A stretch of 51,400 nucleotides of DNA from contig NZ_CAAF010000051.1 of NCBI RefSeq assembly GCF_000359125.1, positions 1 through 51,400 of the forward strand, given 5' to 3'. A program made the position numbers and the translations under genes. Below, piece after piece: positions 37,514 to 46,499 of the stretch (the first letter of the stretch is position 1; each line of letters opens with the position of its first letter). A model generated the notes under the pieces. The model saw only the letters and a list, made by a program, of their open reading frames with translations, was not told the DNA's origin and did no database searches. The stretch comes from Mesorhizobium sp. STM 4661 (GTDB lineage: Bacteria > Pseudomonadota > Alphaproteobacteria > Rhizobiales > Rhizobiaceae).

Positions 37514-38581
37514 ATGCACAAACGCCGCCTCGGTCGGACCGATCTTCTTGTTTCCCGGATCTGCCTGGGTTCGATGACCTGGGGCCAGCAGAACACCGAG
37601 GCTGACGGCCACGCCCAGATGGACCTGGCTTTTTCGCGTGGCGTCAATTTCATCGACACGGCAGAACTCTATCCGATCCCACCCAAGGCCGAGACGCAAG
37701 GCCGGACCGAAAAGATCATCGGGGGCTGGATGAAGGCCAGGGGTAACCGCGATCAAGTGATCCTGGCCTCGAAGGTGGTCGGCCGCACCGCCAACTCATG
37801 GTTTCGCGGCGACCGCCCGTCGAAGCTGGTGCGCGCCGATATCCTCGACGCGGTCGAAAAGTCGCTGGCCAAGCTCGGTACCGACTATATCGACCTTTAC
37901 CAGATCCATTGGCCGGAACGCGATGTCCCTTGGGGCGCCAATCCGAACCGTATCGGCGCCGTGCCGCGGCGGGCCGACGCTGTTGGCGCGCCGGCCGGCG
38001 AGACGCCGATCGCCGAGACGTTGGCCGTCTTCGACGAGCTGGTGAAGGTGGGAAAAATCCGCCATTTCGGCCTGTCGAACGAGAGTTCCTGGGGCGTCAT
38101 GCGCTTCGTCGCCGAGGCTGACAAAGGCGTTGGTCCGCGCGTCGTCTCGCTGCAAAACGCCTACAATCTCGTCAACCGCGGCTTCGAGGTGAACCTCGCC
38201 GAAGTCTGCGAGCGCGAACAGATCTCGCTGCTTCCGTATTCGCCGCTGGCGCAAGGCTATTTGACCGGCAAATACGATCATGGGGCGCGGCCGCAGGGCT
38301 CGCGCTCGCAGCTCTTCAACCGCGGCCAGCGCTACGAGACGCCGAATGCCGCGGCCGTGCTGCTCGAATACAACGAGTTGGCGCGCTCCTTCGGCATGGA
38401 GCCGGCACTGTTCGCCAATGCCTATGTCGCCAGCCGTCCGTTCGTCACCTCGAGCATCGTTGGCGCAACGACCATCTGGCAGCTCGAAATGGCGTTGTCT
38501 TCGGTCGACGTGACCTGGACCGAGGAGATGCAGAAGGCGGTCGACGCCATCCACCAGCGCGTCGGCAACCCGTGCCCGTAG
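37514..38581 (+). CDS. Aldo/keto reductase
   Basis: 355 residues with GGAG 10 nt before the ATG. Catalytic residues of the superfamily are in place: Asp and Tyr in FIDTAELYP (near 45-53), Lys in ILASKVVG (near 84), His in LYQIHWPERD (near 128). LSNESSWGVMRFV and the SLLPYSPLAQGYLTGKY segment resemble the Tas/YghZ-type enzymes. NADPH-dependent carbonyl reduction in the cytoplasm is expected. The 55-bp gap to the aminotransferase gene suggests an operon. Confidence 0.9.
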   Translation: MHKRRLGRTDLLVSRICLGSMTWGQQNTEADGHAQMDLAFSRGVNFIDTAELYPIPPKAETQGRTEKIIGGWMKARGNRDQVILASKVVGRTANSWFRGDRPSKLVRADILDAVEKSLAKLGTDYIDLYQIHWPERDVPWGANPNRIGAVPRRADAVGAPAGETPIAETLAVFDELVKVGKIRHFGLSNESSWGVMRFVAEADKGVGPRVVSLQNAYNLVNRGFEVNLAEVCEREQISLLPYSPLAQGYLTGKYDHGARPQGSRSQLFNRGQRYETPNAAAVLLEYNELARSFGMEPALFANAYVASRPFVTSSIVGATTIWQLEMALSSVDVTWTEEMQKAVDAIHQRVGNPCP

Positions 38582-38635
38582 ATGAGGCGCTTTGAGGTGG
38601 AATTGTCAAACAATAACAAAGGGAAAGGGGCAGTG

Positions 38636-39910
38636 ATGAATTTCCCGATCGAGGCCGTGCGGGAAAGATTTCCAGCTCTGTCCCTGACCGACAAGGGTCG
38701 CCGTCGCATCTATCTCGACAATCCCGCCGGCACGCAGGTGCCGCAAGCGGTCGCCGATGCGGTTGCGCGCTGCCTGTTGACCACCAACGCCAATCTCGGC
38801 GGTTTCTTCGAGACCACTGTGGCGGCGCAGGCTGTCGTGGACGAGGCGCATCGGGCAATGGCCGATTTCCTCGGAGCCGCGAGCCCTGAGGAAATCATCA
38901 TCGGCGCCAACATGACGACGCTGACCTACCACATGTCGCGCACGCTCGGCCGCACGATGAAACCGGGTGACGAGATCATCCTCACCCGCATGGACCATGA
39001 GGGCAATGTCTCGCCCTGGCTGCAACTGGCGGAAGACCTCGGCCTCGTCGTGCGCTGGCTGCCATTCGACGAGCAGAGCTGGCAGGTCGAGGAAGTTACG
39101 CTGGCTGGCCTGATTTCCGAGAAGACGCGGCTGGTCGCGCTTAACTACGCCAGCAACCTCACCGGTTCGGTCAATCGCGTGAAGGCTTTGACGCGCATCG
39201 CAAAGCAAGCCGGCGCCCTGGTCTATGTCGATGCCGTGCAGTTCGCGCCGCATGGGCTGATCGACGTGCAGGATCTCGGCTGCGATTTCCTGATCTGTTC
39301 GGCCTACAAATTCTTCGGCCCGCATATGGGCATTCTATGGGGGCGCCGCGCGGTCATCGATGCGCTGCAGCCGTACAAATGCCGTTGCTCGTCCAACGGC
39401 CTGCCGGAACGGTTCGAACTCGGCACGCCGCAGGTCGAACTGATGACTGGTCTCACGGCCGCAGTCGACTATTTTGCGGAACTGGGCGCGGCTGCGGGTG
39501 AGGGCGGGTCGCGACGGCAAAAGATTGCGAAGGCATTCGAACTGGCCATTGCCTACGAGAATCCGCTGGCGCAAAGGCTGATCGACGGTCTGTCCGACAT
39601 TTCAGGCCTGACCATCCACGGCATCACCGATCCGGCGCGCCTCAGCGAACGCGTGCCGACGGTTTCCTTCACTGTCGACGGCATGGACCCGGAGACGATC
39701 GCGCGGCAGATGAACGCCGAAAACATCTTTCTGTGGTCCGGCCACAACTATGCCTGGGAGATCGTCCACCAGCTCGGCATTCCCGCCGAACAGGGTGTCG
39801 TGCGCATCGGCATCGCTCACTACAACACGCCAGCCGAGATCGACGAGACGCTGGAGAGTGTGTACCGGGTTATCGCCATGCTCAGGCAACAGCGAGCCTG
39901 TGCGATATGA
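38636..39910 (+). CDS. Class V aminotransferase, cysteine desulfurase-like
   Basis: 424 residues from the ATG at 38636 (GTG directly before it), with AAAGGGGC upstream. PLP-fold I features: IYLDNPAGTQVPQAVADAV at the N-terminus, NMTTLTYHMSRTL, ARVDHEG equivalent RMDHEGNVSPW, VYVDAVQFAPHGLIDV, and the PLP Lys in CSAYKFFGPHMG. It belongs to the SufS/CsdA-like branch often labelled cysteine desulfurase-like, but no suf or isc genes are near, and the catalytic Cys loop of true SufS is not evident, so desulfurase activity is uncertain. Confidence 0.85.
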   Translation: MNFPIEAVRERFPALSLTDKGRRRIYLDNPAGTQVPQAVADAVARCLLTTNANLGGFFETTVAAQAVVDEAHRAMADFLGAASPEEIIIGANMTTLTYHMSRTLGRTMKPGDEIILTRMDHEGNVSPWLQLAEDLGLVVRWLPFDEQSWQVEEVTLAGLISEKTRLVALNYASNLTGSVNRVKALTRIAKQAGALVYVDAVQFAPHGLIDVQDLGCDFLICSAYKFFGPHMGILWGRRAVIDALQPYKCRCSSNGLPERFELGTPQVELMTGLTAAVDYFAELGAAAGEGGSRRQKIAKAFELAIAYENPLAQRLIDGLSDISGLTIHGITDPARLSERVPTVSFTVDGMDPETIARQMNAENIFLWSGHNYAWEIVHQLGIPAEQGVVRIGIAHYNTPAEIDETLESVYRVIAMLRQQRACAI

Positions 39911-39913
39911 AAA

Positions 39914-40504
39914 CTACCGCTTCTTGCCGCCGAACCCGGTCAGGAACGCGGTGAGATTGTCGCCAAGTTCCTCGCAGAGATAGTCGCGCTCCTGGACGAT
40001 GACAGTTGGCAGGCCGAGCCGAGCAATGGCCTCGCCGATCCGCGAAAAGCCTGGCGTCGTCACCGACAGCCCGCCGAACGGATCGCCTTCGAAGGCGCCG
40101 AGCCCGAGCGCCACGACCAGCGCTTCCGGCGCAAAAGCGCGGGAACGCCATATCAAGCGCTTCGAGAAACGCCGCTTCGCCGGATTTGCGCACCAACGGT
40201 AGGTTGAGGAACCGCCGCGCGCAATCGGATGGATGTTAGGGATGACTTCGGCCGAGGCGCCCTCGATGCGCTGCCAGCGCGCGAAGATATGCTCGAGGAA
40301 AAACAGATACTCGGGCGTAGGCACCGCAGCAACCGGGCCCAGCCCATGATCTCTTGGTCGCTCGATCGTGCAGCCGGCGGCCTTGGCTCCAGCCAACAAT
40401 CGCTCGACACGTTCCGGTTTTTCCGGATTGGGCTGCTTCGCGCCGCTGGAGAGAAAGGCCTTCGGATCATGGCGTTTTTGTTCCGCGGCATAGAAGGTTT
40501 TCAT
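39914..40504 (-). pseudogene. Decayed histone deacetylase/acetylpolyamine amidohydrolase gene
   Basis: An open frame of 196 codons remains, but it fuses the two ends of a family normally about 340 residues long. The N-terminal part (MKTFYAAEQKRHDPKAFLSS to NIHPIARGGS) and the C-terminal part (RAFAPEALVVALGLGAFEGD onward) are typical. The middle with the catalytic HH and the DxH metal site is gone. Around 40207 a second frame reads FLNLPLVRKSGEAAFLEALD, proving a deletion plus frame change, and a second shift lies near 40140. The last metal-binding Asp is Gly in LGLGAFEGD. The product cannot be a working deacylase. Confidence 0.85.
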
Positions 40505-41016
40505 TCTCGCTCTCCATCGTCCGATGCATTGGCGAAGGCGACGAAGGCGTCTCCGACGATCTTCTGCACCTGCTCGTAGCTCGAGCAGGCGATGCCAAGC
40601 CGTTCATAAAAAGCCTTGGCGGTTTCATTGTCGGTGTCGACGGACAGCCTGAGATAGACGCCGCCGTCTTTCCGGCATTCTCGCGCGACCTGGCGCAACA
40701 GGCGTTCGCCGATCCTGCGGCCGCGGAACCGGTCCTCGACATAGAGGTCCTGCACATAGACGCCGGGCCGCCCCATCCAGGTCGAGAAGATCGGGAAATG
40801 CAGGCAGAGGCCGGCGAATTCGCCGCCGACTTCCGCGATCAGCGTGGAGAAGGCGGGCTTTTCGCCAAAGCCGTAGATGCGCAAATCCTCGGCTGTCGAA
40901 GTGATTTCCTCGGGCGCGCCGATATGGGCGCCGAGCCGCAGGATGGCGGCATGGATCGTCTCGACGTCCTCGACGGTGCCGGGGCGGATGAGAACCTTGG
41001 GCGAGGGAGCCGTCAC
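40501..41016 (-). CDS. GNAT family N-acetyltransferase
   Basis: 171 residues from a GTG at 41016, the last start codon before the family B repeat; no ribosome binding site is visible. The GNAT core: VLIRPGTVEDVETIHAAILR, YVQDLYVEDRFRGRRIGERL (motif A, acetyl-CoA binding R-x-R-R-I-G), and YLRLSVDTDNETAKAFYERL (motif B). Such proteins acetylate amines such as polyamines. The stop overlaps the deacetylase pseudogene start (ATGA). A frame runs upstream into the repeat as far as 41106. Confidence 0.87.
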   Translation of the reverse strand: MTAPSPKVLIRPGTVEDVETIHAAILRLGAHIGAPEEITSTAEDLRIYGFGEKPAFSTLIAEVGGEFAGLCLHFPIFSTWMGRPGVYVQDLYVEDRFRGRRIGERLLRQVARECRKDGGVYLRLSVDTDNETAKAFYERLGIACSSYEQVQKIVGDAFVAFANASDDGERE

Positions 41017-41033
41017 TGGAAGCGCAGCGCCAA

Positions 41034-41194
41034 GGCACCCCCCTCTGTCCTGCCGGACATCTCCCCCGCAAGGGGGGAGATCGGCAGCTTCAATTTCACC
41101 GCCCATTCTGCAACGCAGACGATTGGCGAAAGCCGGCGCGACATCCGATCTCCCCCCTTGCGGGGGAGATGTCCGGCAGGACAGAGGGGGGTGG
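41034..41194. repeat. Family B palindromic element, full two-armed copy
   Basis: GGCACCCCCCTCTGTCCTGC at one end is complementary to the GCAGGACAGAGGGGGG block at the other. It separates the aminotransferase stop from the GNAT start inside one operon. Confidence 0.92.
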
Positions 41195-41250
41195 GAAGGA
41201 TCGCAAACATCTCAGGCATCTCAGAACGCCACCCGATCACCTTGTCAGCC

Positions 41251-42630
41251 TCAACCCTCGACCGGCAGATCGAGTTCGGCGGCCAGCGCCTGCAGCGAGT
41301 CGCCGAGGATGGCGACGATCTCGCCGATCTGCTCGGCGGTGACGATCATCGGCGGGGCGACTATGAAATTGTCGCCGTCGACGCCGCCCTTGACCCGCCT
41401 GCCATAGATGATCAGCCCTCGCTCATAGGCGAGGTCGAGCAGCCGCTGGGTGGCCTTCTTCGCCGGTGCGATCGGCCGCAGCGTATCGGGATCGGCGACC
41501 ATCTCGGCGCCCAAAAGCAGACCCTTGCCGCGCACGTCGGCGATGAAGGGGAAGCGCTTGGCCAGCGCTTTCAGTTCGCCCATCAGCAGGTCGCCCATGT
41601 CGGCCGCATTGGCAATCAGGTCGAGCCGGTCCATCTCGCCGAGCACGGCAAGGCCGGCGGCACAGGCCAGCGGATTGCCGGCATAGGTATGGCCGTGCTG
41701 GAAGCCGCCAGAGGCAAGCAGCGGCTCGACCAGCCGCATGGGCGCGGCCAGCGCGCCGAGCGGCGCATAGCCCGAACCTAGCCCCTTCGACAACGCGACG
41801 ATATCGGGCTTGCAGTTCCAGTGGTCGCCGCCGAGGAATTTGCCGGTGCGGCCGGCGCCGCTCATCACTTCGTCGTGGATGAGCAGGATGCCATGGCGGT
41901 CGCAGATCTCGCGGATTCGCGGATAGTAGCTGTCGGGCGCCACCAGGGCGGCGGTCGCGGCACCGCCGACCGGTTCCATGATGAAAGCGAGCACGCTTTC
42001 CGGCCCCTCGGCGAGGATCTTTTCCTCCAGCATCTCGGCATAACGGATGCCGCGCTGTTCCATCGAAAGATTGTCGCGGTCGCGCCACGCGGTGGGCGCA
42101 GGCACGGTCGGCATCACCCGCATCATCGGCGTGAAAGTTTCGGCCAAGGCATCGTCGCCGGTGATGGCGAGCGAACCGAGCGTTCCGCCATGATAGGACG
42201 GAAAGCGCGTGATCACTTTCCAGCGCTTAGGTTGGCCGGTGGTAACAGCCCATTGACGCGCCAGCTTGATGCAGGATTCCGTCGCTTCCGAGCCGCCCGA
42301 GACGAAGAAGATCCGGTCCATGCCTTCCGGGAGTTTGGCCGCCAATTGCCGCGCCAACTCCTCGGCCGGCTCGTTCTCGAAATGCAGGCGGTAGGCAAAG
42401 GTGGCGCGGTCCATCTGCCGCTTCATGGCGTCGAGCACATTGCGGTTGGAATGACCGATATTGGCGACCATCGGTCCGCTCGACCCGTCGATGAAGCGGC
42501 GGCCATCCTGCGTCCAGATGTAGATGCCCTCGGCGCGGTCGATCAGCGGCCGGCGCAGGCTGGACAAATAGAACAGGTGCGATGGCGACCGGGCCGCGAT
42601 ATCTGGAGCTGAGGTCTGGGATTTCGGCAT
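41251..42630 (-). CDS. Class III PLP-dependent aminotransferase
   Basis: 459 residues from the ATG at 42630. Motifs of the omega/ornithine-type transaminases: SSGPMVANIGHSNRNVLDAM, FFVSGGSEATESCIKLARQW, IHDEVMSGAGRTG with the PLP Asp, and ALSKGLGSGYAPLGA with the PLP Lys. It would transfer an amino group between an amine or diamine and pyruvate or a keto acid. It starts 1 bp after the dimethylformamidase-like gene stop, hence coupled. Confidence 0.92.
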   Translation of the reverse strand: MPKSQTSAPDIAARSPSHLFYLSSLRRPLIDRAEGIYIWTQDGRRFIDGSSGPMVANIGHSNRNVLDAMKRQMDRATFAYRLHFENEPAEELARQLAAKLPEGMDRIFFVSGGSEATESCIKLARQWAVTTGQPKRWKVITRFPSYHGGTLGSLAITGDDALAETFTPMMRVMPTVPAPTAWRDRDNLSMEQRGIRYAEMLEEKILAEGPESVLAFIMEPVGGAATAALVAPDSYYPRIREICDRHGILLIHDEVMSGAGRTGKFLGGDHWNCKPDIVALSKGLGSGYAPLGALAAPMRLVEPLLASGGFQHGHTYAGNPLACAAGLAVLGEMDRLDLIANAADMGDLLMGELKALAKRFPFIADVRGKGLLLGAEMVADPDTLRPIAPAKKATQRLLDLAYERGLIIYGRRVKGGVDGDNFIVAPPMIVTAEQIGEIVAILGDSLQALAAELDLPVEG

Positions 42631-42631
42631 G

Positions 42632-44272
42632 TCAGGTCTTTCCGAGATAGCGGTCGAGAACATTTTTCGTCACGCGTTCGACCATCGCATCCTGCCTTAG
42701 CAGGCCGGCGACCCATTCGCAGCTTCCGGCGTGGAAAACCTCGCCCTTGCCGCGCGGGAAATTGACGATCATGCCATTACCGCGCTTGACCTTGTCGAGA
42801 TTGGCGTCGCTCGCTTCACCGAACAGCGTCTCTGCCGTGAAGTGGCCGTCCTCGTCGCCGAGGAACTGGTCCTTGAGCGGGATATCGGCGCTTTCCTCGA
42901 CCTGGCTCGCCATGCCGACGGCAAGCACTTGCAGCCCGTCAGGCGCGCCGCTTGTGGCTGTCGGATAGGGCAGGCCGCCGCGGATTTCGAAATCGAGCCC
43001 GTCGACCTCGTAGCCATAGACATGGCTGTCGGCGCCGAGCAGGTCACCATAATAGATGCCGGTTCCGGCGAAGGCCCAGTGCTCCGGCCGGTAGACCGGG
43101 AAGCCGCGCACGCCGCGCGGCGCGCAGCCGCCCCAGCCGGCATAGACGCCCCTGGTCGCATTGAGCCCGAAGGTGGCTGAGCCCGGCCGGCCGATCTCTG
43201 GCGCTTCCCAGGAATTGGTAGCGCGGGTGACGTCGCCGCCGCGATAGGCCGGGTCTTCGGCGCGGGCGCGATATTTGTAGCAGACCTGCCGGCGGCCCTC
43301 GTCCTCCAGCCTGGTCTGCCACATGAAATTGCCGGCGAAGCGCGCCGCATGGCCGCCGCGCTCGACATAGGTGTCGACCGCGTCGCGCATTTCCCAGGTC
43401 CAATATTCGTCATGACCGACGAAGACGACGCAGTCATAGCCCTCGAGGATTTCGGGAGTGAAATGCAATTCGTGCTGGCTGGCGAGATCGACGGCATAGC
43501 CCGAGCGCTCGGCGAAGCGGAAGAAATGGCTGTCATAGCTCGCCCAGCCGGAGGAGGCATATTTCTTCGAATGGCCGGTGGCGAAAGCCCACTCCATGTG
43601 GGGATAACGTGGCACGGTCTTTGGCGGCACCGCGACTTCGAGCGGCACACGCGGCGCGCCCTTGGGCAGCACGACGAAGCCGCGGCACCATGGCCGCTGC
43701 GTCGATACCATGCGCGCATACTGGTCGCGGTTCGGGCCGGTGATGCCTTCATAATGGTTGGAGCCGCCCCAGGTGTTGTAGGCAAGCCATGTGCCTGTCG
43801 CCGCGACCTGCAGCACGCGGCCGGATTTCTGGCCGGGCTGCGGAGCGACGATGAAAAGGTGATGGCAGCGGATCGGCTGGCCGTCGCGGCCGTCCGCTTC
43901 AAGCGTGACGCGATAGGCGCCGGACGGCCAGCCGTCGCCGATGCGGAATTCGAATGATGCTTCCCAGCCGCACCCTTCGACCGAGCACTGGTCCGGCGTG
44001 TCCTGCCAGCGGGCCGCGATGCCTTCCTTCTCGAACATTTTCGTCCCTGCGCCGCCATCCCGCACGATCGCCATGTTGAAGCGTGAGGCGGTCGAGCTGA
44101 CATGCAGCGTCACCGTCTCGCCCGGGCGGTACGAAAAGCGGTCGCTGTAGCACCAGATCTCGCCGCGCTCGCCATCCATCCCGGGCCTTTCGTAATAGTG
44201 GCTGCGCACCGCTTGCCGGCGCTGGTCGGGCGTCAGTCCGAAATCGGGAAATTCGGTCGGCGGATGGGTCAT
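42632..44272 (-). CDS. N,N-dimethylformamidase large-subunit-like protein
   Basis: 546 residues from the ATG at 44272. It opens with a beta-rich domain (ERGEIWCYSDRFSYRPGETV, TLHVSSTASRFNMAIVRDGG), followed by the amidohydrolase-like domain with VAATGTWLAYNTWGGSNHYE, LEGYDCVVFVGHDEYWTWEM and GGHAARFAGNFMWQTRLEDE. These are hallmarks of the DMFase beta-subunit family, a mononuclear-iron amide hydrolase. Two Tyr and a Glu in GHDEYW are plausible iron ligands. No small subunit gene is adjacent. The true substrate is unknown. It heads the minus-strand amine/amide operon. Confidence 0.85.
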   Translation of the reverse strand: MTHPPTEFPDFGLTPDQRRQAVRSHYYERPGMDGERGEIWCYSDRFSYRPGETVTLHVSSTASRFNMAIVRDGGAGTKMFEKEGIAARWQDTPDQCSVEGCGWEASFEFRIGDGWPSGAYRVTLEADGRDGQPIRCHHLFIVAPQPGQKSGRVLQVAATGTWLAYNTWGGSNHYEGITGPNRDQYARMVSTQRPWCRGFVVLPKGAPRVPLEVAVPPKTVPRYPHMEWAFATGHSKKYASSGWASYDSHFFRFAERSGYAVDLASQHELHFTPEILEGYDCVVFVGHDEYWTWEMRDAVDTYVERGGHAARFAGNFMWQTRLEDEGRRQVCYKYRARAEDPAYRGGDVTRATNSWEAPEIGRPGSATFGLNATRGVYAGWGGCAPRGVRGFPVYRPEHWAFAGTGIYYGDLLGADSHVYGYEVDGLDFEIRGGLPYPTATSGAPDGLQVLAVGMASQVEESADIPLKDQFLGDEDGHFTAETLFGEASDANLDKVKRGNGMIVNFPRGKGEVFHAGSCEWVAGLLRQDAMVERVTKNVLDRYLGKT

Positions 44273-44444
44273 GAACACCGGAAAACGTCGAAGGCCGCCA
44301 TTTCGGCCATCTGCCGGCCAGGCGTCAATCGGAAACGGTCGGGCCAGCATTCGTCCGCCCAGCATTCGACCGCAGCGCCCTTGGCCCCCTTGGCCAAACA
44401 GACTATCTCCACAATGGGCGGTGTTTTCCGCCACGGGAGCTGAC

Positions 44445-44693
44445 ATGCTGAGAGTGCAGAAGGTTAGGGTGGACGACATCTATGTGCCGACCGCGCGCAA
44501 GAAGACGCTGCATCCCGAGACCGTTCGGCATCTGGCCGAGGACATTCTGGAAAACGGCATGAAGACGCCGATCCAGGTCCGCCATGACGGCAAGCGCCAT
44601 ATCCTGGTCGAAGGCTTGCATCGGCTGGAAGCGGCCAAGTGGCTCGGCGAGACCGAGATCGACGCGTATCTCGTCCAAGCCAAGCGCCACTAA
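44445..44693 (+). CDS. Orphan ParB N-terminal domain protein
   Basis: 82 residues from the ATG at 44445 with GGGAGC upstream. It consists only of a ParB/Srx-type domain: VRVDDIYVPTARKKTLHPET, LAEDILENGMKTPIQVRHDG, then KRHILVEGLHRLEAAKWLGE, in which the GxHR motif binds nucleotide. No DNA-binding HTH or ParA partner is present, so it is not a plasmid partition gene. It may be a small CTPase/ATPase-fold protein of unknown role. Confidence 0.82.
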   Translation: MLRVQKVRVDDIYVPTARKKTLHPETVRHLAEDILENGMKTPIQVRHDGKRHILVEGLHRLEAAKWLGETEIDAYLVQAKRH

Positions 44694-44768
44694 GGCGATC
44701 CCTCGGCCGCCGCAATCGCCTCGTCTGAAACTGCCCGCCGGCCGTCTCCAGATGGGGCGGCCGGCAGC

Positions 44769-45797
44769 CTATGACGCCTTGGCGCGGCGCGGCTGCCTGA
44801 GATGCTTGATGCCGCTCATCTCGACGAAATTCGTCGCCGAGTCCCAGAGATAGTCGCCGTAGAGGAACGGTTCGAAGGGTTGTGCGCCTGCGAGCGGCAG
44901 CGGCGCGATCTCGGCGTCGACGCGCGGCTCATAGAAGAACGGGATCGAGAAGCGCGCCGTTTTCGGGGCAATCACTCGGTGCCGTGTCGCCCTGACGCGG
45001 TCGCCCGTCCAGCGCTCCAGCAACTGCCCGAAATTGACCGCCAGAGTGCCGTTGGCCGGCGGAACGTCGATCCATTCGCCCGACAGGTTTTTCGCCTGCA
45101 GTCCCTCGACGCCGTCCTGCGCCAGCAGCGTGACGAAACCGGAATCGGCATGCTCGCGCCCGATGATGCTGCGCGTCTCGCCCTTGTGGATCACCGAAAA
45201 CTCCGGCCCGCTGATATCGATGCCGGCACTGGCGTCGCGCAAGGGATAGCGGATCAGGCGCAACGTCGAGATGCCGCCTTGGAAATCCGCGTCGAAGATC
45301 GTTTCCGGCAGGCCGAGCCCGCGCGCGATCGAGCGCATCAGCGCATTGCCAACCGCCTCCATCGCCCGGTAATAGCTCGCGGCGGCCTCGCGCCAGCCGG
45401 GCAATGTTTCCTCGGCGGGCAGTGGCGTAGGCTCGCGCAAGGGATCGTCCGATTGAGAATCGCCGGCAGCCTGCCCATGCGCAAGGTCCGGCCCCATGTC
45501 GATGCCTTCCTTGTAGGACACGGCGATGGGCTGCAGGGGGAACCAGCCGCGATAGACATTCTTTTTCGTGCAGTCGAAATTCCAGCGCAGCAATTTCTGC
45601 TTCTCGGCATCGGGCAGGCTGAAGATGCGCAGCAGCTCCGCCCGCCTTTCGGGCGTCAGCCATGCATCGCCGGGAAAATCCTTGATCGCCATGAAGCCGA
45701 TGCCCGAAGCGGCGGCCAGAATATTGGCGTCGGTGCGGTCGCGGGCGGGCGAGGGCGGTCCGAACAGATCCGCAATCCCGATGGTTTCGATGTCCAT
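44769..45797 (-). CDS. 2-oxoglutarate/Fe(II)-dependent oxygenase, isopenicillin N synthase family
   Basis: 342 residues. An N-terminal DIOX_N region (GIADLFGPPSPARDRTDANI) precedes the jelly-roll. Iron ligands are His and Asp in GREHADSGFVT and His in RVRATRHRVIAP; the 2OG-binding Arg and Ser are in ARFSIPFFYEP. It would hydroxylate or desaturate a small molecule with oxygen and 2-oxoglutarate. Convergent with the ParB-like gene; a GC-rich hairpin-like stretch near 44730 separates them. Confidence 0.9.
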   Translation of the reverse strand: MDIETIGIADLFGPPSPARDRTDANILAAASGIGFMAIKDFPGDAWLTPERRAELLRIFSLPDAEKQKLLRWNFDCTKKNVYRGWFPLQPIAVSYKEGIDMGPDLAHGQAAGDSQSDDPLREPTPLPAEETLPGWREAAASYYRAMEAVGNALMRSIARGLGLPETIFDADFQGGISTLRLIRYPLRDASAGIDISGPEFSVIHKGETRSIIGREHADSGFVTLLAQDGVEGLQAKNLSGEWIDVPPANGTLAVNFGQLLERWTGDRVRATRHRVIAPKTARFSIPFFYEPRVDAEIAPLPLAGAQPFEPFLYGDYLWDSATNFVEMSGIKHLRQPRRAKAS

Positions 45798-45981
45798 GGC
45801 CTCTCTCCCAATCTGCCGATGTGAGCAGGCGCAATGGCCGGCGTCCTGTCAATCCCGTGTTGTTGGGCCAAGCGGAACGCGGTCGCATCACCGCGATCGA
45901 TGGAGCCATCAGGGCTTTTCAATTGACCGGGCCATTCCCGCCGCTACCTTGCCGCCAGTTTCCAGGCAATGGATCAGGGCG

Positions 45982-46376
45982 ATGGCAAGATATCAGGGTG
46001 GGTGCCTGTGCGGCGCGGTGCGCTACCGCGCAGAAGTCGTGCCGATCAACGAGCGCGTCTGCCACTGCGGGCTCTGCCAGAAGGCGATCGGCGCGGCGTT
46101 CAACGCACGCGTGCTGTTCCGCATCGTCGACGTGACGGTCGACGGGCCGGTGGCGACGGTGAATTCCTCGCCCGATCTCAAGCGCGGCTTCTGCGCGACC
46201 TGCGGCACGACGATGTTTTCCCGGCGCGATTCCGCCGGCATCATCGGCATCACGACAGGCTCGCTCGATGACCCTTCCCTGTTCAGGCCTGAGATGCATA
46301 TGTGGACCGCTTCCAGCCCTCGGTGCGGCTCGATGACGGCCTGCCGCAATATGAAGGCGCGCCGCCACCCGCTTGA
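45982..46376 (+). pseudogene. GFA family (CENP-V/GFA-type) gene with a C-terminal frameshift
   Basis: From the ATG at 45982 the frame codes a normal GFA domain: CLCGAVRY, CHCGLCQKAIGAAFNAR, FCATCGTTMFSRR, with the zinc cysteines intact, up to RPEMHMWTAS near 46312. There the family end reads on in the next frame as PSVRLDDGLPQYEGAPP and a stop at 46374-46376. A net loss of one base (or four) explains this. In the sequence as given the frame instead runs on to 46536 with unrelated residues (about 184 residues). All metal ligands precede the shift, so partial function is possible. Confidence 0.75.
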
Positions 46377-46499
46377 TCTTCTCCCTTCACTGCACAAAAA
46401 TTTAATCCAGAGCCACGAGATAGCCGGCAAAGCGTCATTGGCGGGCCATCATTGCCTGCCTATCTATCGCTTGCGGGCCGGCAGTCGAGGAGGCGATCG

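Noticed and set aside
38636..39910. True SufS cysteine desulfurase
   Set aside because: PLP lysine is present but no suf/isc neighbours and no evident catalytic-cysteine loop, so only the broader class V label is given.
44445..44693. Plasmid partition gene parB
   Set aside because: Only the N-terminal domain is present, with no HTH, parA or parS-like sites nearby.
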